From positions 14,407,256 to 14,471,255 of the forward strand of contig OX453279.1 in the NCBI GenBank assembly GCA_949710005.1: a stretch of DNA of 64,000 bases, written 5' to 3'. The notes below the pieces were generated by a model. That model was not told the origin of the DNA and did no database searches. It saw nothing but the letters and a program-made list of their open reading frames with translations. The position numbers and the translations under genes are program-made. Source of the stretch: Ricordea florida. Its lineage: Eukaryota > Cnidaria > Anthozoa > Corallimorpharia > Ricordeidae. The number at the start of each line of letters is the position of its first letter. The stretch's first letter is position 1. Shown here one piece after another: positions 32,365 to 40,539 of the stretch.

Positions 32365-32724
32365 CTAACATCCCACCGGATTCTCACCCATTCTTTGGTC
32401 GTCATTCGGTCGATAATAATCGGAGAACCTAGGGGGATTGGTTTGACTGTACAACTTCAGCGTTTCATCTGTCTTTGATATATTCTCAGAGGCTTGATTC
32501 GCATTCCCCTTTCTCTTATTCATAAAGTCAATATAAGCTAACCTCTTTTCCTGATAGTCAGCGTAGTCTTTCTGGTATTTCTCTAGCGCTTTGTCGTGCC
32601 TTTCCCTTTCGAGTTGGAGATCAGTGGATGATGACCCACTGATAGCCTTTGCTATATAATTTCCACCAATGAAGGCAGTTGCATTGAGTACTGCCCCACC
32701 AAGCATGATCGCTATACTTGCCAT
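32365..32724 (-). CDS. Conserved small Polinton protein (MASIAxMLGGAVLNATAF family)
   Basis: 119 aa. The N-terminus MASIAIMLGGAVLNATAFIG is a hydrophobic, probably membrane-inserting segment. Residues ~40-70 form a charged helix (LERERHDKALEKYQKDYADY). The C-terminus has PPRFSDYYRP. I recognise this family as recurrent in cnidarian Polintons, without a known role. It lies 5 nt downstream of the 32730-32969 gene with no room for its own signal, so the two are likely co-expressed. Frame intact. Confidence 0.65.
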   Translation of the reverse strand: MASIAIMLGGAVLNATAFIGGNYIAKAISGSSSTDLQLERERHDKALEKYQKDYADYQEKRLAYIDFMNKRKGNANQASENISKTDETLKLYSQTNPPRFSDYYRPNDDQRMGENPVGC

Positions 32725-32729
32725 CTCTT

Positions 32730-32969
32730 TTACAAGCTACTGGGTAAATACTTCTGATCCTCTAAGTAAGTTTTTAGAGCCATGCTTACCGCTAAAACAG
32801 AGACCCATTTTCCATAATTCATTATACTAGATGATGGGTCTCCAATGAATGATTCTTTCAGAGCCTTTTTCCCCACATAACCCACAGCGGCGGAGAGCCC
32901 TATGAGAACTGCAGAATCAGTAACAGTCTTTACAAGCTTGTTCTCAGACATTTTATGGATTACATCCAA
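32730..32969 (-). CDS. Conserved small two-segment membrane protein of Polinton
   Basis: 79 aa with hydrophobic segments at ~20-33 (AVLIGLSAAVGYVG) and ~52-65 (WVSVLAVSMALKTY), followed by LEDQKYLP. I recognise a recurrent family in cnidarian Polintons; its function is unknown. Its start overlaps the end of the gene upstream by 10 nt, which suggests a shared transcript. Confidence 0.65.
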   Translation of the reverse strand: MDVIHKMSENKLVKTVTDSAVLIGLSAAVGYVGKKALKESFIGDPSSSIMNYGKWVSVLAVSMALKTYLEDQKYLPSSL

Positions 32970-33338
32970 CCATCTTTTAAATTGTTTTCTTGGACAGTCT
33001 TCATGGTCTCATCGATGTTTTTGATGGGAGGGGGATTGAAGGTGGGAGCAGGTGCATGTAAGTAAGCTATGTTACTTTTATATCTCGTGAATAAAGCATA
33101 GGCAGCAAGTCCGATGGAACCGAGTGTTAACACAGTTTGGAAGGATAAACTCGGTATCCAAGCATTAACATCCATTGACTTACCCCCTTCCTCCTCATCT
33201 TGTTGATTTCTCGTCGCCTCATCCTCTTGCTGCTTTTTCAATGCCTCCTTGGCCTTCTTATGGTAAGCAGCTAGTTTCTTTCACTTTATTTTTAACAGTA
33301 GGTTCCTTTGTGATCTGCTCAACAACTTCGTCAGTCAT
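32960..33338 (-). pseudogene. Small membrane protein gene with one frameshift
   Basis: The 3' part (33241-32960) is open and encodes a charged helix rich in Gln and Glu, one membrane segment (VLTLGSIGLAAYALFTRY), then a proline-rich stretch (APAPTFNPPP). The likely start is the ATG at 33338 (MTDEVVEQITKEP), whose frame stops after ~36 codons. The two halves join only if one base is gained or lost near 33275-33290. The start at 33338 lies 33 nt from a hairpin, supporting it as the true start. A programmed frameshift is possible, but no slippery heptamer is evident. Confidence 0.6.
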
Positions 33339-33371
33339 ATTTATACACATTGGTATGATTAACCTTTAAGT

Positions 33372-33396
33372 CTCCTAATAGGTTTGCCATTAGGAG
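33372..33396 (-). promoter_or_regulatory. Hairpin, TCCTAATA type
   Basis: 8 bp stem CTCCTAAT/ATTAGGAG around a 9 nt loop. 33 nt before the ATG at 33338 and 28 nt past the stop of the next gene. A (TAC)n run follows at 33402-33418. Confidence 0.75.
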
Positions 33397-33424
33397 TTTT
33401 TAGTACTACTACTACTACCATCAT

Positions 33425-33685
33425 TTACCAAAACCAATGACGTTTAGTATACAAATAATGTAATACAATTCCAAGCATCACAGCTTTTGAATATGAAGAC
33501 ACTTCATCAATACGCTTATCAAACCTCCTCATTTCCTCAATTCTCTCTCTGTGTAAGATTTCCCTAAACTCTTCTTTACAATATCTAGATATAGCCTCTC
33601 TATCAAGAACCTCAGGATTTTGTGGAACAACTTCTGTGTTAGCAGGAACTTCAGGATTTTGTGGAACAACTTCTGTGTTAGCCAT
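33425..33685 (-). CDS. Small Polinton protein with N-terminal PQNPEV repeats
   Basis: 86 aa from the ATG at 33685 (MANTEVVPQNPEV); the longer frame runs through a hairpin and is rejected. Two direct copies of NTEVVPQNPEV near the N-terminus are followed by a charged helical region (REAISRYCKEEFREILHRER) and a hydrophobic C-terminal segment (AVMLGIVLHYLY) ending in WFW. Function unknown. The start is 30 nt from the 33716-33744 hairpin. Confidence 0.6.
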   Translation of the reverse strand: MANTEVVPQNPEVPANTEVVPQNPEVLDREAISRYCKEEFREILHRERIEEMRRFDKRIDEVSSYSKAVMLGIVLHYLYTKRHWFW

Positions 33686-33715
33686 GTTTATATCATTAGT
33701 ATTACTAATCTTTAA

Positions 33716-33744
33716 TACTCCTAATAGGTTTACTATTAGGAGTA
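33716..33744 (-). promoter_or_regulatory. Hairpin, TCCTAATA type
   Basis: The strongest of the set: perfect 12 bp stem TACTCCTAATAG/CTATTAGGAGTA with loop GTTTA. 30 nt before the ATG at 33685 and 27 nt past the stop of the gene at 33772. Confidence 0.8.
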
Positions 33745-34193
33745 AAATCAAATCTTAATTAGCGTAATGCTCTATTTCTTTTTACGATTAGTTGGTACCG
33801 GTTTCTTCTTCTCTTTTTCTAGCATCGGATAATCACCGTCATATGTGTCACTAAGAAATGCGTCTTCCTCCTCATCATCATCTTCATATGTATCGCTAAG
33901 ATGAGACTCTTCTTCAAAATCATTATGCACCGCTTCACTGAGTTTAATTTCTGACACAATAAGGCGTGCAGATGCTACATAATCGTTCTCTCCATGTTGA
34001 CCAAAGTATACATCTTCCCAACGTAGAACAATATGGGCACATACCTTAGGATTACCTTTTTTCCAATAGTAGTCGGATGGTACTTCCCCTCTTTTACGTC
34101 CTTTGAATATAGTTTTACAAATAAGGTCATTCCCAGTACCTTTAGTATTGAAGTTAAGGTATGCACGCTTTGGATAGGATGGGTCTACTGGGA

Positions 34194-34207
34194 AGGTATA
34201 TATACCT
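34194..34207. repeat. 14 bp perfect palindrome
   Basis: AGGTATATATACCT at the edge of the 34206-34487 insertion, so it may be an insertion junction rather than a signal of the element. Confidence 0.5.
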
Positions 34208-34487
34208 CTTATTAATCGAGTTCGAGGTCCGTACTGTAAAATACGGACCGAGTTTTTTCCCTTCGATTTATGGCCCGCGCGCTTCGCGCTTGGGCCATAA
34301 ATCGACGGGAAAAAACGAGGATCCGTATTTTACAGTACGGACCGAGAAAACGAGGTTAATAAGATATTTATTATATCTCTGGAGTCATTTTGGCGACCAA
34401 AACAAACTTTAGCGGGCCGTACAGTGAAGTACGGCCCGCTACATTGACCAATCACAGCGCGCGTACTAACTGAGAGATATAATAAAT
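34206..34487. mobile_element. Two adjacent palindromic MITEs
   Basis: The first (34206-34365) is almost one long hairpin: arms containing GGTCCGTACTGTAAAATACG and ATTTATGGCCC pair with their reverse complements around a GC-rich loop near 34277-34292. The second (34366-34487) has inverted termini ATTTATTATATCTCT/AGAGATATAATAAAT and an inner hairpin AGCGGGCCGTAC/GTACGGCCCGCT. Together they interrupt the DUF2738-like gene. Non-coding, presumably host DNA transposon derivatives. Confidence 0.8.
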
Positions 34488-34648
34488 AGGTTTAACCACA
34501 TCACGTAGGTCTTCTTGTTGTTCATATCCTTTCAAACACTTCTTTGGGAGAGTCTTTTTCGTAGAGTCATCTTCGCAAAATTTCTTAAGATGGGATGTTA
34601 CAACCTCAAGAATGTTATCAAATCTATCCATGGTTTTTTGCTCATCAT

Positions 34649-35105
34649 AGCGGAGCTCCACAGCGGCTCGAAGAGCCGCAGAGCGGAGCCCCATAACTAC
34701 CGTGCGAGGATAGAAATTGAGAAAACCATGCGTTTGAGTTTTCATGGTCATCGTGGCTAGCGGCATGGCTCGCGGGCGCGTGCGCCTAGCGACGACGACG
34801 ACGACGACGACGTTGCCCCAACATGGCGGCCATAGTCATCCGGGATATTTAGAAGGTCTTAAACCGAAACGAGGCTTTCTTTTTCGCGCGCTTTTCGCGG
34901 CTTGCCGCGGCTACACAACCTACAGCCAGAAGTCTACAGCAGTCTACAATGTTTTGCTGAAGAAACGGATTATTCATAGCGGTTTTGGAGAAAACATTTT
35001 CTTCCTACAAGTTTTCAAGTGTTTTTGGAGGGACATAAGCATAAAGCTGAGTTCTTTCTACAAGTTTTCAAGCATTTTTGGAGGGACTGTGTGAGGAGCT
35101 CCGCT
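34649..35105. mobile_element. Non-autonomous repeat with 11 bp inverted ends
   Basis: Bounded by AGCGGAGCTCC and GGAGCTCCGCT. The inside holds a (GAC)n run (34789-34813), an ATGGCGGCC segment, and two direct copies of TACAAGTTTTCAAG-x-(A/G)TTTTTGGAGGGAC (34989-35032, 35060-35088). High GC compared with the Polinton around it. No target duplication seen. Confidence 0.7.
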
Positions 35106-35537
35106 TTTAGGCTTGGCTAAATCTATATATTATGTTGGATCATCCATTGTTTCAATTGATGTCATTGGATACATAACTTGGATTCCCAAGATGTTTTGAG
35201 GTGTCTTTTCACTTTCCTTGATTTTAGGTTTCCATTTAGGTGAAACACCTCACACATCTTGTTTGGCCAATTCAAAACATATTGTTTTCTTTGAACCGTT
35301 TTGATCTTTTACGTAAACCTTCGAAGAGGAACATCCATATTCAGAGTTTTTCCTTGGATTGTCCATAACTATAGAACTCCAATCAAATTCATCATCATTG
35401 TCTAGGGATACGAATACAGTTCTGGGCATTTTCTCGTTTGGTTGTCTTTGCTTGCTTATGCTAATACATAAAGTCAGTCGCCTCTTTAACCCACTTTTTT
35501 TCATGAAAAAAAAATATCGTCTCAGCTAACTCTAAGT

Positions 35538-35562
35538 CTCCTAATAGGTGTCTTATTAGGAG
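35538..35562 (-). promoter_or_regulatory. Hairpin, TCCTAATA type
   Basis: Perfect 9 bp stem CTCCTAATA/TATTAGGAG around a 7 nt loop. 33 nt before the ATG at 35504 of the broken DUF2738-like gene and 54 nt past the stop of the gene at 35617. Confidence 0.75.
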
Positions 35563-35616
35563 TTACAAGTAGTCTTATGTTTACTGCTCAGGTTGTGTTG
35601 GACTATTATTGATTAC

Positions 35617-36117
35617 CTACTCAGGTTGCGTTTGAGGACTATTGACTATCTGGACAGGTTCACTTAATTTGAAGTGTTTTGCAACGTGAATAAGTGCTGA
35701 GAGTATTGCTGTCAGTCTTCCACCTCTTAGTACAAGTAACTCAGATAGCTCTGAGATCTCTTTCAATATCAACTGATCATTCTTCCAATCATTTACAAGA
35801 CCATCCTGATCATCTATATTTACGAACTTGCTTACTACCTGCGCTATCAACTGAAAAGACGAATCCACCAACCCATCAGCAATCTTCCTACCAGACACGA
35901 CTTGGTATCTCTTGTAATACTTTTCCACGTCCTTTTCTGATAGTTTGTATGTATCTTTGAGGTCCATCTCAGTACCTACATATTCTTTCATTGATCCCAA
36001 ACACGCTAAAATTGACAGGGATTCCCTCTTAAATTCCACATCATCATTGGTTTCGGTTTTTGGTGGGTGACTATTCACTGGTACTTTACCGTTCAATATC
36101 TCTTCAGGGTTAGACAT
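35617..36117 (-). CDS. Conserved Polinton protein of unknown function
   Basis: 166 aa, acidic, mostly helical by composition. Core blocks are YYKRYQVVSGRKIADGLVDS and LLVLRGGRLTAILSALIHVA. Its start codon overlaps the end of the ATPase gene (36110) by 8 nt, so it was probably co-expressed with it. I recognise related proteins next to the ATPase in other cnidarian Polintons; their role is unknown to me. Frame intact. Confidence 0.6.
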   Translation of the reverse strand: MSNPEEILNGKVPVNSHPPKTETNDDVEFKRESLSILACLGSMKEYVGTEMDLKDTYKLSEKDVEKYYKRYQVVSGRKIADGLVDSSFQLIAQVVSKFVNIDDQDGLVNDWKNDQLILKEISELSELLVLRGGRLTAILSALIHVAKHFKLSEPVQIVNSPQTQPE

Positions 36118-36550
36118 GATTATTCACAATCGCTGGTATCTCTAAATAACTTTGGAATGGGTGACGCAAGCAAAAACATAACCTGGCATACTTTTCCTTT
36201 TTGAGTACCTTCTCTAGCCGTTTGCGAGTGTCAGCCTCCAAAGTCCCACCATAGTCTTCAAATAACATTTTCGTTGTAATCTGAGATGGGTTATAAAATG
36301 ATACCACACAAGCGACATTCTCTCGGAAAGGTTTCGCAATTGAAGTAAGCTGCTGGGTGAGAACCCACACAGATATCCCATTATGTCTCCCAGAGAAGGC
36401 AAGATCGATGAATTTGTTTGACCGTTTCTTCAAATCTTTCGATACGGCACAATCGTCTAAGATTATAAGTGTATTCTCGCCTGAGAAGAATGATGAGCAT
36501 AGCTTCAATAAATAATCAATTTCATCCTGATCACTCGCGTCCGGTGAGAA
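36110..36550 (-). pseudogene. Packaging ATPase (A32/FtsK-HerA type), C-terminal half only
   Basis: Walker B TLIILDDC is followed by an Arg/Gln sensor-type block SVWVLTQQLTSIAKPFREN, both typical of the genome-packaging ATPases of Polintons and large DNA viruses. The P-loop (Walker A) half is missing: the frame opens at 36550 right after a stop, and 15 bp beyond it the end of the polymerase remnant begins. The missing half was lost together with the polymerase C-terminus in one deletion near 36550-36566. The product cannot be a working ATPase. Confidence 0.8.
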
Positions 36551-36565
36551 TTAAAAAAGAATCTT

Positions 36566-39500
36566 TTATCGCCCTGGATGTACTTTAGGATAATTGCTAG
36601 TATCAAACCTTTCTTTCACATCTGGGCTGATGTCCTTGTAAAAGTCCTCAGTTTCTATCTCATATGTGAGAGAGTCAGTGTCTGTAAATAACAACTTAGC
36701 CTTCTCCCCATATTTAGGTTTTATGTAGTTGTAATGAAAGTCATACATTATCGTCTTACTTAGGTCTAGAATGGATAAGCCTAAGTAAATGGGTTTATCG
36801 AAGACAAGTTTTGTTTTCTTCATATGAAACGCAGCTAGATTCTCGCAAAAGATATTCCTATGATGAAAATTAGGCTTAACGATTAACTTGCGTGCCTGTG
36901 ATTCATTCGTAACCAACTAAATTTCCACCCTTTTCCTAATGTTCTCCATAGTCTTTCCGAATACGGAGTTGTTCATCAGTTTGAAGAAATCCTTCTCAAA
37001 GTCATTTTCCGCTTTGGCTCTTAGATTGGTATTCAAATCGATGTAAGGTTTTACTGAACCACGCTGACTCTTCGAATGTGATCCCTCTGTGTACTTTGGT
37101 TAGGTTTAGTCCGGGAGTTAGATATTGTTTTAGTGTTTCGTGGTGAACTATGTACTTTGTTTTGTTCCTGAGGTTCGGGATTAACTTATCAACCCCATTT
37201 ACATTCACTCTCTCTGGGGCTAATGGATAGTCGTTATGTAAGTCATGTAATTGGTGTGGATATTCCAAGTCAACTTCCAGTATGCATGGATTATCTTTCC
37301 AGTTTAGTAACTCTTGATCATCCATCCATCTAAAATCATGAGTTGGTAGAGCTTTCGTCATTGCATGGCCGTATAACCCGTTTGCATCCAAATATGTGAT
37401 GTATTTTGTAGGCCATGTTGGGTCATGTTCCTTCATGTATGGATTGTTGGCTTTTCCATACCTAGTGGAAATCGTTGAGATCCCGCCTCGGATACCTTTC
37501 TCAATCATAATTAGCATGTCTGGGTCTCTCGAAAGTTCTAATTTCACCTTGGTATTCTTCAATGTGGCATCCCATGCTAATCCAGGTGCAGTATAGTACC
37601 ATGCGGGGTCCAGCCCATAATTCTTCATACAAACATATCTAAAGTTTTCGAAGACATCAGCTAGTAGGAGTACATCCGTCTCAAGGTATAGGTTGTGATA
37701 ATCCCTAAAATTCTTCATCCCAAAGATTTCCCACACAACTTCAGCATGTTGATAATCCTCCTCCGATATATCAACATCATAAAGCTTCGAGTAGAATACC
37801 TCTTTTGGTGGAAGATGAGTTACTTTTAGCTTATCAAAACCATCAAACCAATCGTATGGAAATACTCCCTTTCTAGCTAATAGGTTGAGCCTGTCTCCTT
37901 CATGCAACCTCCCTAGATTTTTCAAGGAAGATTGTGGTAAATTACTTGCTAAACTAGCTAGACTGCTTGACATAAATCTGAAACTGTCTATGAATCTAAT
38001 ATACCGTTTAACCTCAATCTGCTTCCCTTCTTCATTCTTAAAGGTATCGACTACGACCTCCTTTGTGAATGAAATGTACTTTTCATCATTAATAGGTATG
38101 CAATTTATCTTACCTTCTGATACTCCCAGTTTCTTGATGAATAGATGACTATCATATCCAGATAAGTTATGAAATATGACTGGGAAGAATTTTGGGATTT
38201 GGAATTCTAAGTTACATTTCTTATGAGCCGCCCCTCTATACTTTCCCGTAAGGTGGCAGTGATCTAACACTTTGTCTTTTCCTAATTCACCCTCACAAAT
38301 GTGGCAGCGAGTCGCATTTTTATGTTCTATTTCGTCTCTCCTTTTCATATTAGGCCCCTTACGGAATTTGAATTTATTATAAATGTCCTTAATATCTATC
38401 TCTAACTTTTCTTCAAACATCTTTGAGATATCTTCCTTTGAGGACTCCGCTGTGTGTCGTACGAGCTTGGGTGGAAATATTTTATCGCCAAAAAACTTAA
38501 TTAGATAGCAGAACCCTGATGGCTTGTGCTTCTGATATTGATTCGTAAAGCTTTTTCTTTCATTTGGGGAGCAGGTGTCTATCTTCTCTGTAAAGCATTC
38601 AAAGTCTGCATAGACTACAAAGGGGATTTGCATCTTTCTCTTGTAATTCTGGAAAGTAATGTACTTTGGGCTCCCATCCTCATTCATGGGCATTTCTACC
38701 TTCACTGCTTCGTGGTTTAGGCAATATCCCATATGTGTTTCTAATGATTTTTCTGAATAGAATGAGTTAATGCAATTGTCACAATAGAACCTAACGTGAC
38801 CGTCTTTATTATACTTAATCAGTTTTGACATGTTCTTAATCCAGCAATAGTGATTTGTGTCGTCATTTGATATGAGAAGCAAGTTTATCTTTGGTACTTT
38901 TAATTTATTACTACGTCTAATTAGGGTCGGCTCGTTGTTCTCGTAACCAAGTACGTTCATACCATTGGGGTTTTGCCTTTCAAACTTATCAATCTGATTT
39001 GTTCCAACTGCTGCCACTGGGAACTCTATTCCTGACCAATCAAATTTCTTAGAGTTCTCTATCATTTCTTTATTCAGTCTTTCAGGACGATTCTCCCTGG
39101 GGAACACAGCAGACGTTACTGCCCATTTAAAGCACTCCTGATCTTTCTCGTTCTTAACATTTATGATTGCCTTCTTAGCTGCTAATTTAGGTGGTAGTGG
39201 AATATATGAACTTCCAGAAAACGGTTCAAAGGGATTTATGTGGATACGAAAGTCTATCACGTGATCAAATACCCATTCAGAGTGCTCGTTTTCATATTGA
39301 TGAACCATTTGAATTTGTCGAGCTGAGATTTTATCGAATATATCAGAAACGTCTGTTGCATCTGTTATTATTTCCAATAATGAATGAAAGTGTCCGTCGC
39401 TCTCCTCGATAATACGATTAGTCTTTTTATCTCTTCTTATGAAATAGCATGAAAAGATAGACTTTACCTTGAGAGGTTTCTTTTGTTTGTCTATTAGAGC

Positions 39501-39926
39501 TAAGAATTCCGGTTTCACGTTATTTAGAAATGATGTAGGATCATAACCTCTCTTTCCCTCTATCCTATATGTTTTCAAGAAGCCCTTCATCGCTGTTTCG
39601 GATTCTTTTGAGGTGAAATCATTGGCAAGTCTATTAAAAATGCGATTTACATTTTTCTTGAGTTTTTGTACTTCGCTATTCACATTCTTTTTGGTGGACT
39701 CTGGGACATAAGATAAAATCCAATCTGCGAATTTGTTAATCACTTTCTTTACCGAATCTGCGGCTTTCCCCGATAAATTTTTGAGTGATTGACCAAGGGA
39801 ATTTCTTGTGGGTTCGGAAGGTTTGAGAATTGGTACATTAATCTCAGATATCGGTTCATCAAGAATATTACTTCTAGGGGCTGAGATGGTTCTTTTCAAC
39901 GCTTCAATAAGTTGTGTTTTACGCAT
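36566..39926 (-). pseudogene. Protein-primed type DNA polymerase B, broken
   Basis: Replicative polymerase of the element. A 974-codon frame (39926-37002) carries a basic N-terminus, a Cys-xx-Cys...His-xxx-Cys finger (382-402), exonuclease I DFE (441-443), a treble-clef Cys/His cluster (541-571, RCHICEGEL...DHCHLTG), exonuclease II NLSGYDSH (588-595), exonuclease III YLETDVLLLADVF (747-759) and polymerase motif A YLDANGLYG (845-853). A frameshift near 37055-37075 and an in-frame TAG at 36917-36919 separate this from the piece 36916-36566, which has the catalytic TDTDS (motif C). That piece then stops prematurely at the deletion shared with the ATPase. So all catalytic motifs exist, but not in one intact gene. 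Confidence 0.9.
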
Positions 39927-39955
39927 TCTAGAAGAACCTTGGGTACCAAGTTTTT

Positions 39956-40108
39956 TCAGTTGATAATTCTTAGTGCCCTAGCTGGTAAAATATCTAGCTG
40001 AACATCAGCTAATACTTCGAGAAGTCTGGCTTTTCTAAAGCTAGAATATCTTTTTACTCCGACCTTTTTAGCGATTGCTCTCAACTCTTTCACTGGCAAG
40101 TTTTCCAT
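39956..40108 (-). CDS. Small SAP/Rho_N-like frame at the Polinton right end
   Basis: 50 codons starting inside the right inverted repeat. LPVKELRAIAKKVGVKRYSS followed by a basic stretch looks like a SAP or Rho N-terminal helix-extension-helix DNA-binding motif. It stops 29 bp before the polymerase frame opens with RKTQLIEALKR, which itself resembles the second helix of such a motif. Either it is the original N-terminus of the polymerase, now split by an indel or local duplication, or a separate small gene. It shares its first four codons with the leftmost gene. Confidence 0.6.
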   Translation of the reverse strand: MENLPVKELRAIAKKVGVKRYSSFRKARLLEVLADVQLDILPARALRIIN

Positions 40109-40352
40109 GTTCCTCGCTTAATTAAATTACACGTAAACTTTAAGGGAATTAAGGTCTTATTTCTTTTCATTATTTATTAAAGTGGAAAAGTGGGATTAAC
40201 TTAGGAATTCGAAAATTAGACTTGCTTTAGCATCTTCGCATCTCTTAACTTCGTCATGTTCCACAAATTCCATTTTAGGGCGTTGGCGCATTACACAAAT
40301 TCCATTCTAGGGCGGTGTCAAATTGGCCCAGGATTGGGGATTTACAACTACT
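40096..40352 (-). repeat. Polinton right terminal inverted repeat
   Basis: Inverse of 26857-27111, 257 bp, ending CAACTACT next to the ACCTT duplication. Includes the start codon at 40106-40108. Confidence 0.95.
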
Positions 40353-40539
40353 ACCTTTAAGCGTTCATGTTACCTCAGAGGCATAGAAGGTCACTTGTGA
40401 CGCAACGAATTCGCAGCACGTGTTTTGTCGGGTTTAAAAACACGGGACAAAACACTGGTGCTCGTTTTTTAAACATTATATAAAACATTTGTAGAGATTC
40501 TATTGTTTAGGTACTCAGTCGTGATTGGATAACTTTTAT

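Larger units (their letters stand above)
33772..35504 (-). pseudogene. DUF2738-like (putative ssDNA-binding) gene broken by repeat insertions
   Basis: Three minus-strand blocks look like parts of one gene. N-terminal block 35504-35130 (RTVFVSLDNDDEFDWSSIVM) has an in-frame TGA at 35250-35252. A central block ends near 34488 (KKCLKGYEQQEDLRDVVKPI). A C-terminal block from ~34200 to 33772 (KVCAHIVLRWEDVYFG, acidic tail) has no ATG. Between blocks 1 and 2 lies a repeat at 34649-35105, and between 2 and 3 a double MITE at 34206-34487. The VKPI and W-E-S/D-V-Y-x-G features recall the DUF2738 family of large DNA viruses and Polintons, thought to bind single-stranded DNA. Family assignment is from memory; the disruption is directly visible. 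Confidence 0.6.
26852..40357. mobile_element. Polinton/Maverick (adintovirus-like) element
   Basis: A 13.5 kb element from 26857 to 40352, bounded by ~255 bp terminal inverted repeats that begin AGTAGTTGTAAATCC. It is flanked by a 5 bp direct repeat ACCTT (26852-26856 and 40353-40357). Known Polintons start 5'-AG and make 5-6 bp duplications. It encodes polymerase B, a packaging ATPase remnant, a probable major capsid protein and a series of small virion-type proteins on the minus strand. I found no integrase and no adenain-type protease, and at least five genes are broken. It is therefore a decayed or partly deleted copy. Confidence 0.92.

Noticed and set aside
33686..33751. N-terminal extension of the PQNPEV-repeat protein
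   Set aside because: The extension is encoded by the hairpin and spacer; the ATG at 33685 gives normal spacing.
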